Assembly: GCA_021234535.1 (NCBI GenBank)
Contig: CM037843.1
Span: 3,242,820 to 3,306,819, forward strand
Direction: 5' to 3'
From: Stichopus chloronotus
Taxonomy: Eukaryota > Echinodermata > Holothuroidea > Aspidochirotida > Stichopodidae
Length of the DNA: 64,000 nucleotides
This document shows positions 39,701 through 46,186 of this stretch, piece by piece. Numbering within the stretch: position 1 is the first letter of the stretch; each line of letters begins with the position of its first letter. The notes under the pieces are model-generated. The model saw nothing but the letters and a program-made list of their open reading frames with translations, searched no databases and was not told the origin of the DNA. The translations under genes were made by a program, and so were the position numbers.

Positions 39701-42068
39701 CAAATTGAGAACAGTCCTTTGAAAATTGTATGTTCTTTGAAAAAGAGACTTATCTCAACTGCTACCAGGTGTGCCTTGCCATGTGATTGGCAGGCTATCA
39801 AACCAAACTCCAGCGGTGACCTTCTGGAACAAAGGACTAGCAACAATGAAATACCTTACAGTTGAGGCACCTCTCTGCTTCTGAATCACGTACACTGGGG
39901 GGGGAAAGTCTTTTCTGGTGCAGGTTGCCAGTTCATAGGCTGGCAGTGAACTGAAGACAGGAAGAGGGCTAACTGTAATATTTATTATGTGTGGAGCCAC
40001 TAAGCATGCTGAAGGTTGGGGGATTAGGGGATGAGTTGACAATTTTGTGCCTTATCTTATCACCATATCAGGAAAAGATGTTATTATTTTATTTGAGACC
40101 TCTCTGTAGCATTATTTCAACATTTTGTGTCTTTGATGAAGTATACTTTTCAATGTTTGAAGATGGTGTGATGAGTCAGAGGTGCCTGTCCTCATATTTT
40201 TATCCCCCTCACCAATCTATTTCCAGCTGGTTGCACCGTACACTAACAACAGATGTAAGAGTAACAGTGCTTTCCACACATGTGACTTATACATGTGACA
40301 ACCTCGCCGTTACTCACTGCACACTGTGTACTGTTTTGTCATTCATGAAGTGCTACTAAGTTTAACCTAGTTGAAAAACACTTTTAAACATACCTCCCCT
40401 CCTCTTCCATAAGAAAATTCTGAGCAACATTGCTAAAATTGGATACTTACAATACTGTTATAGAGGTAAAATCCAAACACTGGAAATGTGTGTTTCTACT
40501 TTGAAGTATTTACAGTGCCTGGAAAGCAAATTGTCAGCAACATTTTACATCACATGACATCAGTAGATATGACCGGTCTGAATACCACACAGGAAGAACT
40601 AGTTGAAGTGATTAAATATTGACAGAATCTGTGATATGCTGCAAGATATCATGCCAAATTTTGTAACCAAGTTTGAATCTGTGAAACTTGCTTTAAATTT
40701 AATAAGTTAACATCCCACAGATCGTGGAGGTGATATTCAAGTTGGGGGGGGAAAGGGGGAATGTTACCCATTCTCAGCTGCAGTTTTAGTATATTAGGGT
40801 GCCATGCAAATTGCTTTCGGATAATAGCTCACAGGAAAACAACAACAAGAGCGACGAGGTGTTTCGTTAACGTCAGGTCGTCCCAAACATCCTGATTCAA
40901 ACAATGCATTCAAGGTAATAAAAGACTGAGGGTGGCTTTCCACGCAGAAGTGTGTCCTGAGAGGAAGTCAGTGGTTTTTTTTTACTACAATACAGATGAA
41001 ATGACGGCGCATGAGTTGGCCTTCTGATTCGTTAGTCGATGACTGGCATAAATGAATCCTTCTACTCCTGGTAATGGGCCTCCCCCCTAGAAATGAGTGA
41101 ATGGATATTTTTAGCATGATGTGTTTGTTTTGATGAAAGTACAGGATAGTTTGTCCAAGTTGTGAGACATTTCTTTTGCAGTGCCCTGATGTTTTGATTA
41201 CAATTTGATTACATAAAGCTCTTTTTTTGATAGACAATTTTAAACACAGAGAAAGTGTAATGTCCTTCACATGCCTGAAATGGTTTGTGTTTGTTTGATT
41301 CAGAACTGGATTTTGTGGTGTATTTTTACTTTAAGTTTGTTGCAAGGACCTTCTGATTTCTCTTTTTTAGTGAATTCACATTATTCATTAAAGTCAAAGT
41401 TTTTTTGTGATTTTTTTTTTGTGGTTTCTTCTGGTCAGGGCTGCTTGTTAAACCTGTAACTTTTCCTTTGGTATGATATGTTAAGACAAGCATCCTGCTT
41501 TAGTTAGTGTAGGCTTACATTGTTGTGATTTAACATGTACAGCTGTGAATGTTCACGTGCAGTACTGGCGGTTGCATTGCCCCTTGAATTCAACGGATAC
41601 AGTCTTTCACCGTGCAACGGTGATGTGGTCTTCATGCACCGATGGTGGTTTCCTAGTGCTATGTGTGGCCATTTAGGGTGGGTGTGTCTCATATGTAATA
41701 AGTATGTACTAAACAATTATATCCATGGATGAAGTGGGGGGTAACCAAAATTCTACTCTATGTAATCATAGCACAGACTGTTTGTATTCTCCTGCTGGGT
41801 GTTTTCAATACCATTAATTGGTACCATCAGTTGATCCTTGACCTTTGAGCTGAGAAGTTACTGTAAATGGCTTGATTTTCAAAAGTACAATCACACATAT
41901 CTTTGACCAAAATTTGCTTATTTTTAAGAAGTCCAGCTGTTGTTTTTGTTCTGTACCAACAGTTTTTATAAATTCCACCCTTTCTCGTACGGCATGAGCG
42001 GACCGTTGGCCGACGAATCCGGCAGTACGCACAACGGACTCAAGTGGCTGGATTCCTGGGAAATATGA
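661..42068 (+). CDS. POMT2: Protein O-mannosyltransferase 2, 17 coding exons, 5' end outside window
   Basis: The spliced exons give 1923 nt, a 640-residue open frame ending in TGA, with intron phases that agree at all 16 junctions. Family knowledge: POMT2 (GT39/PMT family) acts with POMT1 in the ER membrane, moving mannose from dolichyl-phosphate mannose to Ser/Thr of proteins such as alpha-dystroglycan. Visible in order (residues counted from the first visible codon): multi-pass membrane block 36-196; luminal block with three MIR repeats at about 225-285, 288-350 and 353-414, marked by LHSH motifs; C-terminal membrane block 483-615; and the typical end LKWLDSWEI. The usual vertebrate length is about 750 residues, so roughly 110 N-terminal residues, including the catalytic Asp-Glu pair, lie upstream. 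The gene is intact as far as seen. POMT1 is the nearest alternative, but the [19 protein letters not shown] and GLKWLDSW signatures point to POMT2. Confidence 0.96.
766..1135 (+). other. POMT2 intron, 370 bp
   Basis: Donor GTACGT and acceptor AACAG preceded by a pyrimidine-rich CTCTCTCTTTTC run. Nothing else was recognised in it. Confidence 0.85.
1136..1244 (+). CDS. POMT2: POMT2 exon, visible exon 2 (residues 36-71)
   Basis: Enters in phase 0 and leaves after the first base of an Asp codon; donor GTAAGC. It encodes two hydrophobic spans, about residues 41-55 ([14 protein letters not shown]) and 58-71 ([13 protein letters not shown]), corresponding to early membrane helices of the PMT fold. 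Confidence 0.94.
1245..3179 (+). other. POMT2 intron, 1935 bp, with a hairpin
   Basis: AT-rich intron with acceptor GTTTTTCAG. It holds a G tract near 1388, a long inverted repeat at 2853-2929 (listed separately) and a poly-G tract near 2990. The short open frames through the hairpin on both strands are explained by the palindrome and show no recognisable protein. Confidence 0.8.
2853..2929 (+). repeat. Inverted repeat / RNA hairpin, 25-bp stem
   Basis: Left arm 2853-2877 (GGTGTCACACTCATTTCAG...) pairs over 25 bases with the right arm 2905-2929; the only departure from Watson-Crick pairing is one G-U wobble on the plus strand. The loop is 27 nt. It lies inside the intron, about 250 bases from the acceptor, so it is not a mirtron. 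It could be a palindromic MITE remnant or a small-RNA precursor. Confidence 0.75.
3180..3354 (+). CDS. POMT2: POMT2 exon, visible exon 3 (residues 72-129)
   Basis: Starts with two bases completing Asp72 and ends after AG of the next codon; donor GTGAGT. It encodes [15 protein letters not shown], one of the best conserved PMT motifs, then a membrane span at about 81-100, a short basic loop (SHRTRPFK) and the start of the next span with WWFW. Confidence 0.96.
3355..3883 (+). other. POMT2 intron, 529 bp
   Basis: Donor GTGAGT, acceptor TTTTTCTCCTCAG. No repeat or second gene was recognised. Confidence 0.85.
3884..3977 (+). CDS. POMT2: POMT2 exon, visible exon 4 (residues 130-161)
   Basis: The first base completes Ser130 and the exon leaves in phase 0; donor GTTAGT. 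It encodes [15 protein letters not shown], the conserved KFVGLF membrane span, followed by [15 protein letters not shown]. Confidence 0.95.
3978..4857 (+). other. POMT2 intron, 880 bp, with tandem duplication
   Basis: It contains two adjacent copies of a ~117-bp unit (4121-4360), listed separately. The acceptor is weak-looking, TGAATCTGTAAG, with a short pyrimidine tract, but the reading frame fixes it. Confidence 0.8.
4121..4360 (+). repeat. Two-copy tandem duplication, ~117-bp unit
   Basis: 4121-4235 and 4236-4360 share, in order, TTGAGTT.ATRCATCAT, GTTTAAGTCAGGTGTTTTTT, a poly-G run, TACTCTACCTCCTTT and GATGAAGAGCAGCAAATAT. The copies differ mostly in poly-G length and a short insertion after it. 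Confidence 0.85.
4858..4964 (+). CDS. POMT2: POMT2 exon, visible exon 5 (residues 162-196)
   Basis: Enters in phase 0 and leaves in phase 2; donor GTGAGT. It encodes [18 protein letters not shown] and a membrane span ending [11 protein letters not shown], matching the family's LCLIVLPLALY...FAVHF stretch. Confidence 0.94.
4965..5881 (+). other. POMT2 intron, 917 bp, with GATG minisatellite
   Basis: Much of its first half is the minisatellite at 5131-5400. The rest is ordinary AT-rich intron with acceptor TTTGTCTCTGCAG. Confidence 0.85.
5131..5400 (+). repeat. Minisatellite, 20-bp unit ATTGATGGATGGATGGATGA
   Basis: Near-perfect tandem copies of ATTGATGGATGGATGGATGA, with a diverged middle (about 5211-5260) containing GGACAAATTG and GAATTGTTGG. 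A 133-residue open frame on the minus strand (Ile-His-Pro-Ser-rich) is only the translation of this repeat. Confidence 0.95.
5882..5964 (+). CDS. POMT2: POMT2 exon, visible exon 6 (residues 197-224)
   Basis: The first base completes Ser197 and the exon leaves in phase 1; donor GTAAGA. It encodes [20 protein letters not shown], the conserved luminal entry into the MIR region, with a possible N-glycosylation site at Asn219 (NIS). Confidence 0.96.
5965..7356 (+). other. POMT2 intron, 1392 bp
   Basis: AT-rich and CpG-poor; acceptor TTCCTACCCGCAG. No repeat family was recognised with confidence. Confidence 0.8.
7357..7466 (+). CDS. POMT2: POMT2 exon, visible exon 7 (residues 225-261, MIR 1)
   Basis: Two bases complete Lys225 and the exon leaves in phase 0; donor GTTTGT. 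It encodes [11 protein letters not shown] and [11 protein letters not shown] (244-254), the hallmark of the first MIR repeat, ending in a run of four Gln (family AQQQQ or ARQQQ). Confidence 0.96.
7467..7832 (+). other. POMT2 intron, 366 bp
   Basis: Donor GTTTGT, acceptor CTAAATGTTGCAG. Nothing further was recognised. Confidence 0.85.
7833..7972 (+). CDS. POMT2: POMT2 exon, visible exon 8 (residues 262-307, MIR 1-2)
   Basis: Enters in phase 0 and leaves in phase 2; donor GTGAGT. It encodes [17 protein letters not shown] (end of MIR 1) and [15 protein letters not shown] (start of MIR 2), matching the family's NLW.I.K and V.HGD...LEH spacing. Confidence 0.95.
8085..8255 (-). repeat. Dispersed repeat family A, copy 1 (minus)
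   Basis: The reverse complement matches 19555-19700, including AACTGG then ATGGG.TGCAAATTGCAAC; in the same orientation it matches 30440-30595 (GCTTTGCAATAGT.GTGACT, TTGTTTGAAG). The copies are well diverged, so the family is old. A minus open frame at 8066-8266 shares its MGCKLQH with the other copy only because of this homology. Confidence 0.75.
8625..10180 (+). mobile_element. Composite repeat element 1: head, ~8 tandem ~145-bp monomers, tail
   Basis: The head at about 8630-8690 (AACCTATG..., GT-rich) resumes at 8845 (TGTGTGTGCGTGTTTGTGA) after a ~155-bp interruption. It is followed by about eight monomers whose GGTCA cores begin near 8981, 9126, 9271, 9413, 9557, 9697, 9846 and 9966, a period of about 142-145 bp. 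Each monomer has ATATCTCAAGAAGGGAAGCT, then CCTATTGTTTTTGGTGGAGG, then the TCAAAGGTCAT core. The tail at 10130-10167 (ATCATCAAAAC.ACAATGC) recurs in element 2. No coding capacity is seen, so it is non-autonomous. A Helitron/Helentron-type element with internal satellite is one possible class; I cannot confirm it. Confidence 0.7.
8752..8772 (+). repeat. Short palindrome within the element 1 head interruption
   Basis: AACAATAGA (8752-8760), spacer GAG, then TCTATTGTT (8764-8772): a perfect 9-bp inverted repeat. It lies in the ~155-bp stretch that splits the element's GT-rich head. Confidence 0.8.
10905..11170 (+). repeat. Dispersed repeat family A, copy 2 (plus)
   Basis: Matches 19440-19710 in order: GTGCCATAAGCAATTA against GCGCCATAAGTAGTTA, CATTGCCACTTGGCACTTAT against CAATGCCACTTGGTATTTAT, then TTAGAGGACCAG against CTAGAGGACTAA, and the AATTGC.ATGCAAA end. 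Diverged but collinear. Confidence 0.7.
11888..11966 (+). CDS. POMT2: POMT2 exon, visible exon 9 (residues 308-334, MIR 2)
   Basis: The first base completes Ser308 and the exon leaves in phase 0; donor GTGAGT. It encodes [14 protein letters not shown] (second LHSH, MIR 2) and QVTCYGE, matching the family's SRNLHSH...QVTGYG. Confidence 0.95.
11967..15839 (+). other. POMT2 intron, 3873 bp, with second composite element
   Basis: 12005-13790 is composite element 2. The remainder (13790-15839) is AT-rich. A 128-residue open frame at 14102-14488 shows no motif, has no supporting splice context and lies inside the intron, so I do not call it. The acceptor is TTTGTTTTCCAG. Confidence 0.8.
12005..13790 (+). 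mobile_element. Composite repeat element 2: head, ~11 tandem ~145-bp monomers, tail
   Basis: The head at 12009-12080 (AAACCTATGCTG.CATGATTG..., TGTTTGTGATGCTCAGCTTG) matches the head of element 1. About eleven diverged monomers follow, each with ATATCTCAAGA..., a CATCAAGTAGAAGAA... block and a GGTCAAAGGTCAT core; one near 12540 is truncated. The tail at 13740-13775 (ATCATCAAAACCACAATGCC) matches that of element 1. The monomers are more diverged than in element 1. Confidence 0.7.
15840..15991 (+). CDS. POMT2: POMT2 exon, visible exon 10 (residues 335-384, MIR 2-3)
   Basis: Enters in phase 0 and leaves in phase 2; donor GTGAGT. It encodes [12 protein letters not shown] (end of MIR 2; Asn335 in an NGT sequon) and [20 protein letters not shown] (start of MIR 3), then KTLPA, matching the family's R.RF.H..TGCVL.S....LP. 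Confidence 0.96.
15992..16924 (+). other. POMT2 intron, 933 bp, mostly degenerate tandem repeat
   Basis: 16150-16610 is a decayed tandem repeat (listed separately). The acceptor is GGTATCGTATTCAG after a T-rich tract near 16878-16905. Confidence 0.8.
16150..16610 (+). repeat. Degenerate tandem repeat, variable unit about 65-80 bp
   Basis: The core ATCAAYGTCATAAGGTCCGTATCT recurs in diverged form near 16183, 16255, 16326, 16392 and 16530, linked by a second shared block (GG..CAGA.TCC..TTGRCCATC). Divergence is high, so this is an old local satellite. Confidence 0.65.
16925..17013 (+). CDS. POMT2: POMT2 exon, visible exon 11 (residues 385-414, MIR 3)
   Basis: The first base completes Trp385 and the exon leaves in phase 1. 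Two donors overlap (GTGTAA at 17012, GTAAGT at 17014); only the second keeps the frame into exon 12. It encodes [13 protein letters not shown] and [11 protein letters not shown], the diagnostic end of MIR 3. Confidence 0.96.
17014..18187 (+). other. POMT2 intron, 1174 bp
   Basis: AT-rich; acceptor TTTCTTTGCTTTTCAG. An open frame of about 105 codons at 17517-17834 has no motif and no splice support. Confidence 0.8.
18188..18264 (+). CDS. POMT2: POMT2 exon, visible exon 12 (residues 415-440)
   Basis: Two bases complete Leu415 and the exon leaves in phase 0; donor GTAATA. It encodes [20 protein letters not shown] and HMVMAQ, matching the family's LP.ISL.VLQPSF.E.LLESH. There is a sequon at Asn417 (NIS). 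Confidence 0.94.
18265..18770 (+). other. POMT2 intron, 506 bp
   Basis: Contains a poly-C tract near 18474-18484 and a long T run just before the acceptor TTTTTTGTTTTCCAG. No gene is seen in it. Confidence 0.85.
18771..18842 (+). CDS. POMT2: POMT2 exon, visible exon 13 (residues 441-464)
   Basis: Twenty-four codons, phase 0 on both sides; donor GTTAGT. It encodes [20 protein letters not shown] and INYR, matching the family's GNSGLKPK..E.TS.PWHWPINYQ just before the C-terminal membrane block. Confidence 0.96.
18843..19823 (+). other. POMT2 intron, 981 bp
   Basis: Its middle is a plus-oriented copy of dispersed family A (19440-19710). The acceptor is TATTTTACGCCCCAG. Confidence 0.8.
19440..19710 (+). 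repeat. Dispersed repeat family A, copy 3 (plus)
   Basis: Collinear with copy 2 and the reverse complement of copy 1. The best preserved end is TGTAACTGG.TTTTCATGGG followed by ATGCAAATTGCAAC at about 19665-19701. Confidence 0.75.
19824..19992 (+). CDS. POMT2: POMT2 exon, visible exon 14 (residues 465-520)
   Basis: Enters in phase 0 and leaves in phase 1; donor GTAAGA. It encodes [20 protein letters not shown] (sequon at Asn472), then [20 protein letters not shown], a membrane span starting at about 485, and a charged cytosolic loop [20 protein letters not shown] is a clear family motif. Confidence 0.95.
19993..22756 (+). other. POMT2 intron, 2764 bp
   Basis: AT-rich, with a poly-C tract at about 20007 and a two-copy tandem duplication at 21174-21281. 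An exon-like open stretch after an AG at 20677 was considered and rejected (see the rejected list). The acceptor is CATGGTTCTTTCAG. Confidence 0.8.
21174..21281 (+). repeat. Two-copy tandem duplication, ~54-bp unit
   Basis: AGCTCTGGTAGYGTCRTCAT and CATGTCACCTTTAA occur at 21174 and again at 21228 with the same spacing; the second half of the unit has diverged. Confidence 0.8.
22757..22900 (+). CDS. POMT2: POMT2 exon, visible exon 15 (residues 521-568)
   Basis: Two bases complete Glu521 and the exon leaves in phase 1; donor GTGAGT. It encodes [20 protein letters not shown] and [15 protein letters not shown], the best conserved C-terminal PMT motif ([19 protein letters not shown]). Confidence 0.97.
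22901..24140 (+). other. POMT2 intron, 1240 bp, half of it GATG/GTGGT-rich repeat
   Basis: 22920-23600 is low-complexity GTGATGATG/GTGGT sequence with a three-copy ~130-bp tandem repeat inside. The acceptor is GGTTAACTTCATAG. Confidence 0.85.
22920..23600 (+). repeat. GTGRTGATG-type low-complexity tract with ~130-bp tandem repeat
   Basis: The purine/GT-biased tract starts at 22920. From about 23236 a ~130-bp unit beginning GGTGTTGCTGGTGGTGTGAT recurs near 23366 and 23498, each copy also containing AGGAGTA.TGATATGACA and TTGATTTTGGTGATGTAGTG. Confidence 0.85.
24141..24252 (+). CDS. POMT2: POMT2 exon, visible exon 16 (residues 569-605)
   Basis: Two bases complete Gly569 and the exon leaves in phase 2; donor GTAAGG. 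It encodes [14 protein letters not shown], a basic loop ([11 protein letters not shown]) and the start of the last membrane span ([10 protein letters not shown]). If this intron is retained, the frame reads Arg then TAA immediately, so the last 35 residues are lost. Confidence 0.92.
28030..28171 (-). mobile_element. AT-rich fragment with hAT-like terminal sequence
   Basis: Repeated GATT-TTTGATTT/AAATCA motifs end at CAACCACCCTG (28161-28171). On the minus strand this reads CAGGGTGGTTGATTTTTTTT, and CAGGG is a common start of hAT terminal inverted repeats. The matching other end and an 8-bp target duplication were not found, so this is at best a fragment. Confidence 0.35.
28555..28685 (+). other. 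Exon-like open stretch in the last intron (unassigned)
   Basis: Preceded by TCGCTCTATTTCAG and followed by a consensus donor GTGAGT at 28686. One frame is open for all 131 bases (43 codons: [14 protein letters not shown]...), while the other five frames are closed. CpG and GC at third positions are higher than in the flanking intron. I do not recognise the peptide. The phase does not continue POMT2: joined to exon 16 it would read SHLMR and stop. Confidence 0.3.
30430..30600 (-). repeat. Dispersed repeat family A, copy 4 (minus)
   Basis: Same orientation as copy 1: CAGGTTCA, then GCTTTGCAATAGTGGTGACT, TCTGGTCTTACTT, and TTGAATTGTTTGAAGTCCAAG against GTTGTTTGAAGCGAAAG in copy 1. Confidence 0.7.
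32150..32400 (+). repeat. Dispersed repeat family B, copy 1
   Basis: Collinear with 36485-36735: CCCCAGACAGTT.CAATT, TCCTCCAC.TGT.TAATCAA, AACAATGG, CACTGCGTA, then GAGAATTTT and GC.TTTAA. Same orientation. Confidence 0.8.
32500..33180 (+). repeat. Monomer array 3 (~145-155-bp units, about 4 copies)
   Basis: The GT-rich head at 32516-32536 matches those of elements 1 and 2. Cores occur near 32658 (AGGTCAAAAGTCA), 32814 (AGGTTAAAGGTCA), 32964 and 33106. The first two units have a longer variant spacer, GTGATGCGATAACT. No matching tail directly follows, so the element may be truncated. Confidence 0.7.
35040..35560 (+). repeat. Monomer array 4 (~145-150-bp units, 3 copies)
   Basis: The head ATGTGTGTGTGTGTGTATGC at about 35060 is followed by three monomers with cores near 35202 (AGGTCGAAGGTCATTTGAGG), 35357 and 35506. 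Each carries AACACGRTATCTCAAGAAG or a close variant and TCATATTGAGTAGATGATCC. Confidence 0.75.
36485..36735 (+). repeat. Dispersed repeat family B, copy 2
   Basis: Partner of 32150-32400, same orientation, perhaps 70-75 percent alike by eye. The best block is CTTGTGTAATCAAAACAATG around 36584-36603. Confidence 0.8.
41963..42068 (+). CDS. POMT2: POMT2 terminal coding exon, visible exon 17 (residues 606-640, stop)
   Basis: The first base completes Ser606; the stop TGA is at 42066-42068. It encodes [19 protein letters not shown], then [10 protein letters not shown], matching the family's FYLFHPL.YGM.GPLA...GL.WLDSWDF and ending at the same residue as vertebrate POMT2. This closes the reading frame despite the 17.7-kb intron before it. 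Confidence 0.96.
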
Positions 42069-43787
42069 GCGATGACACAAACTTCCGTGACTCCAGACTT
42101 TACCCCCAATGGGAAGTAATACACCTGGTTATTTCAAATTTTCATCCATGAGCATGACTGGCTGCTAGGGACTCAATTTGTCGGATGCTTAGCCTCGTTC
42201 AAAGATTAGATTTGACTTGACATTGTCTGTTTAATTGTTTGACCTTACCTTCATTTCCTTTGTCCTGTATCTTTTGTTTAGAGAAGTATCTTTGCGGCCA
42301 CTTCTCATCTGCAAATGCTGAAATAGATCCACCAGATAGTATTAGTGTATGTTGCTCACAGTCATCCACTGGGTGGGTGTGTAGATGTGTACACAGTGTT
42401 TTTGTCTCAGGAACGGTAACAATAGGCAATGCTTTGTGTTTGAAAACTGTCATTCTGGTGGTTGTGATACTATCAAAGGAATGACGGTGTTGGAAGGGTG
42501 GTGGAATAAAGGCTGACTGAGTAAGGCAGGCTTGTTCACATTTAAGAATGCACTTTTTTTACTTACTGATATTAAATCTGTGAGGAGGACTTCATGCATT
42601 CACATTTAAGAACAAGTGACCTTCGAAGTATGAATAAGCTTGCAGGATTAATTCACTCAGCAGGGTGAGAAGGTCAAATCAGATGTTTACATTTAGGTCC
42701 TCCGGCCAATCCTGAGGGATCCTGTGTCACAGTTAAGGCAACAAGCATTCACATTGCATTTATTAAAGAATACAGGAGGGATTGAAAAAACCCCAAAAGG
42801 GGAATTATCCATGAGAATGCACACAAACTTGAAGAACGAGTATGCGAGCGTCCACACTACAAGAATAAGTCACATTTTGAACCTGAAACAGGAGTGTCTC
42901 GTGAGTGTGAACTAGGCCTTAGTTTAACATCATTTTAAAGCCAGCAGTAGATCAATGAGTACATTTTAAAGATGATATTTGAATGCAGAGGTTCTCAGAC
43001 AAATCTGTTCTTGTTATTTGACGTACTATGTAATGGAAGCATGTCTAGTGTTTGGTGGTAGTGACAAGGGGAGGGGTAGGAGTTAGATTTTAGTTAAATT
43101 CAGCAGAGGCAAACATGTGAGACATTGCCAACATGATACCCTATGGAGGGAGGGGATCTCAGACAGAGTCTCAGGTGCTTCCTGTGATTAATCATGTGGA
43201 ATGGGAAACCTCAACTTGTTTATTATTCTGTTGGTAGTTGGTCACTTTCTTCTAGGTTATCCAGTTAATTCACAGATCTGTTTTATCTATCCCCAGTGGA
43301 TGGGGAGAGGCAAGCTGCACTGTGATTCCTTTTTCTGACATGAGTCTCTGGATTTAAACGTCCTACAGTTTAGTCGATGAACTCAGTCCACCGTCATCCG
43401 AGCTTAACCATCTTGTTTATTCTTGATGATGTGGGGCTCTCCCAAGAAGTTTTGCAGATTAAGCTGTTGTGTGCCATAATTTGTGCCTAGTACAGCAGAT
43501 CTTCCTTTGCAGCGTTTAGTGATCGGAATGTCAGGGATACTGGTTTCATTGTTTGATGATTTATTTATCGCTGGTTTATCCTAAATACTAGTTTGACCTC
43601 GCAGGGTTTTAAGTCAGAGTACGATTTGTTCCTGCAAACAAACTTTCAGAAATCAGCTTTTGTCTTTCATCCCTGTTTGGTGGTTGTCACATTTGATGTT
43701 CTAGTTTCATTTTTGCAGCTTTGACAATCTTCAAAAATATGCAAAGTGAACAAACAAGAATAAAGGATATTGACCTCCATCCATCTT

Positions 43788-44135
43788 TTGCTGTATTAGG
43801 CTGTATGAATGATATCCACTATAGATGCCATACACTGTATTACTGACAGCCACCATCGATGTCTTACTATGCTGTATGAATACAGCATGGATACTATATT
43901 ATATTACACTGTATTGATAATTTCCACTGTGGATGTTTTAAGCTGTAGCCCGCTGTATCACTTACCGCTGCCGTGGGTGTCTTACACTGTATTATGTTTT
44001 ATTAGTGACGGCCAGCATGTATGTCTCATGCTGTATTATGCTGTATCAATAATGACCATGGTGGATGCCCCACACAGGGTGTACTGTGTCATTTGATAGC
44101 CACCAATGGTATCTTATACTTTCCTAGACTGTATG
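43788..44135 (+). repeat. Degenerate tandem repeat, unit about 60-65 bp
   Basis: Blocks of CTGTATTAYGCTGTATNAAT, CCACYRTSGATG and TCTTAYACTGTATTA recur about five times. Diverged, with unit length varying. Confidence 0.65.
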
Positions 44136-45302
44136 TGTAAAGACCACTCCTCTTGCCAAGCTCTGAGTGTAAACTCAGACATTCACATTACGTGTGTTAC
44201 GTTATTGCTGACCCTGCATATACACACTGTGTACAGTGAGTCAGCTTGAAGTATCTCAGTTGGAAAGATGAGGTTGTAAACTTACCTGCCAGCAGCAGGT
44301 GGAGTAGTCCATTCCTTTGTTTTGGTTCCTTTGTTAGGGTACAGTGAGGTGTCTGTCGAAAGTAGCAAAGCAGTGCCAATTGGCAGAATGGAATATTTGC
44401 TGCCATGTCTCAGATTAGAGGAGGGGTGGGGGGAGGGGAGAAGGGAGAAGGGGATTTGCCATCTTATCAACATCTCACGTGACATCACTCCCTGGTCAAC
44501 AATTCTCTGCAAACATCAATAGTTAGCGGTTGCTCTTTGAACGTAGAAATGAAACATTGGTAGTGTGTGTGAGTGTTTATATATATAGGGCTTTGGTATC
44601 ATCATATATGGTAATGGTATTATCAACTGTATGTGAGTATGTGCAAACAGTGTGCTATAAACGAGTGAAGTTTGCAGAAAGTTATCAAGAATATACCAAT
44701 GTCACATGAGAGTTAATAAGATGATCAATCTCAGTTGAAGCTTCATTTGACTGAAAAGTTGTGAAGCTATGTATGTACAGGTAAAGGGTGAAGCTAAAGA
44801 TTTATATTAACCTGTAATAGTAATCTGTGAAGTATCTACTCCCAGTTTCCCCACCACCAAAAAAATTAAATGGCAGAAATGAATAAATATGGTGAGAAAC
44901 AGTGGATTCCACCAAGACTCAAACTCAGAACCTTCCAAATTCTGGTATGGACACTATGAGGAGTATTCCTTTTTTAATTTATTCATTAATTAATCATGTA
45001 TTGTAGTGAATACCAATTTCAGCAGTGGTCAGGGCATCTGGAAAATGGAGACTGTGTATTGATATGCATATTTCTACACAATATAGATATTTCTAATGTT
45101 TGCACCAAGTCCGAAATTTGGACCTGGGCACTGGAAAAAAAATCACTTTGTTAAGTTACGAGTTCATTGTTAATCCACATGTGGACATTTTGCTTCGCAT
45201 GTTAATATGACACCCGTACCTTATGTAAGAAAATGACAATTTTTCCTAGATATATGCTGAATTTTGTCATGGGTGCAGCGTGTGTTAGTGAAACTTTGGA
45301 TC

Positions 45303-45353
45303 GGGGTACCAAATGTTGGAACCGCATCCCAACATCAACTGTATGGTACCCGG
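45303..45353 (+). repeat. Nested imperfect palindrome around GGTACC
   Basis: The outer arms GGGTACC and GGTACCC, and the inner arms ATGTTGG and CCAACAT, flank the GAACCGCATC... centre. The arms are offset by a 7-base asymmetry. It could be a transposon end or chance. Confidence 0.5.
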
Positions 45354-45849
45354 GGTACCTGATGCAAATGCTAGATATTACACAAAGAAAATCACCTTGT
45401 CTCTCACTGCATATATTTAATATTTGAAAGATGAAGCACATTCGCATAATAAGATGAAATAGTATATGTATATATTGTAATAATTCCACTAAGATGACAT
45501 TTCAAGTCATACCTTTTATCTTGTGAAGCATGGATTTACTGCTAATGGCTGTATTTGTTTTTGCTATTATTATCATTATTATTACTTTTCTAATTCAAAG
45601 TGTTCACTGAAATGTCGAACCATCGGTCATATGCATGTTATTCTAAAGTGTTAACCTGATCCCAGCATGATGGACATGTATTCAATGAAGGAGAAGAATA
45701 TTTATTTAGTTCACCAAAAGGATAGTTTTGGCAATTTTTCCTGGCAGGATAGTGGGCTTCAGTACTAATCTGTGGTTTCTGTTCTTTGCTGTCCTTTATT
45801 TTAATAGCTATGTTTGTTTTTTCTTTTTTTGAATGATGCAAGCTGGAAT

Positions 45850-45855
45850 AATAAA
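45850..45855 (+). terminator. POMT2: Candidate distal poly(A) signal of POMT2
   Basis: AATAAA followed by TTTTATGTTGGGTC and, further on, a T-rich run ending TTTGTATTC. Its use would give a 3' UTR of about 3.8 kb. The upstream AATAAA at 42505 is an equally legitimate candidate for a short form. Confidence 0.25.
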
Positions 45856-46186
45856 ATTTTATGTTGGGTCATGCCACATTGTTATTTTTTTTTTGTATTC
45901 TCTCTTTCTTTTCTTGTCTTTAAATGAGTTTTCAATAAATACATCCCACAGTTAAGTGTGTTTTTCTCATTATATTTATATGATCATGATTTCTTTGTTA
46001 ACTATGTCAATGGATGAAATTTCTGCCATTGTCATAATTTACAGTAGCACTATGAGGTGATTTTTTTTTTCAGTCCCACTGTATCACATTGTAAGGTACA
46101 ACAGTCGTGCTTTATGGAGGGCTCTAAAGCTACCACTGGTTGATAAAATGAAAACATTCAGTTTGATGCATTTTAATACCTCAGAA

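Larger units (their letters stand above)
24253..41962 (+). other. POMT2 terminal intron, 17,710 bp
   Basis: By far the longest intron seen. It holds an AT-rich hAT-like fragment (28030-28171), one exon-like open stretch (28555-28685), dispersed family A copy 4 (30430-30600), the two copies of family B (32150-32400, 36485-36735), monomer arrays 3 and 4 (32500-33180, 35040-35560), two isolated tail-like motifs (about 31625-31675 and 33985-34020) and poly-G/C tracts. Many open frames of 60-154 codons occur on both strands, none with a recognisable domain. The acceptor is TTGTTCTGTACCAACAG. Confidence 0.8.
42069..46186 (+). other. POMT2 3' untranslated / downstream region
   Basis: No protein is recognised. 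AATAAA occurs at 42505-42510, 43759-43764, 45850-45855 and 45934-45939; the 45850 site is followed within about 35 bases by T/G-rich sequence. Which one ends the transcript cannot be read from sequence. It also contains the degenerate repeat at 43788-44135. Confidence 0.5.

Noticed and set aside
44925..44975. tRNA-like 3' half on the minus strand (TTCTGAGTTTGAGTCTTGG)
   Set aside because: No acceptor stem or D arm can be paired with it; at most a decayed tRNA-derived remnant.
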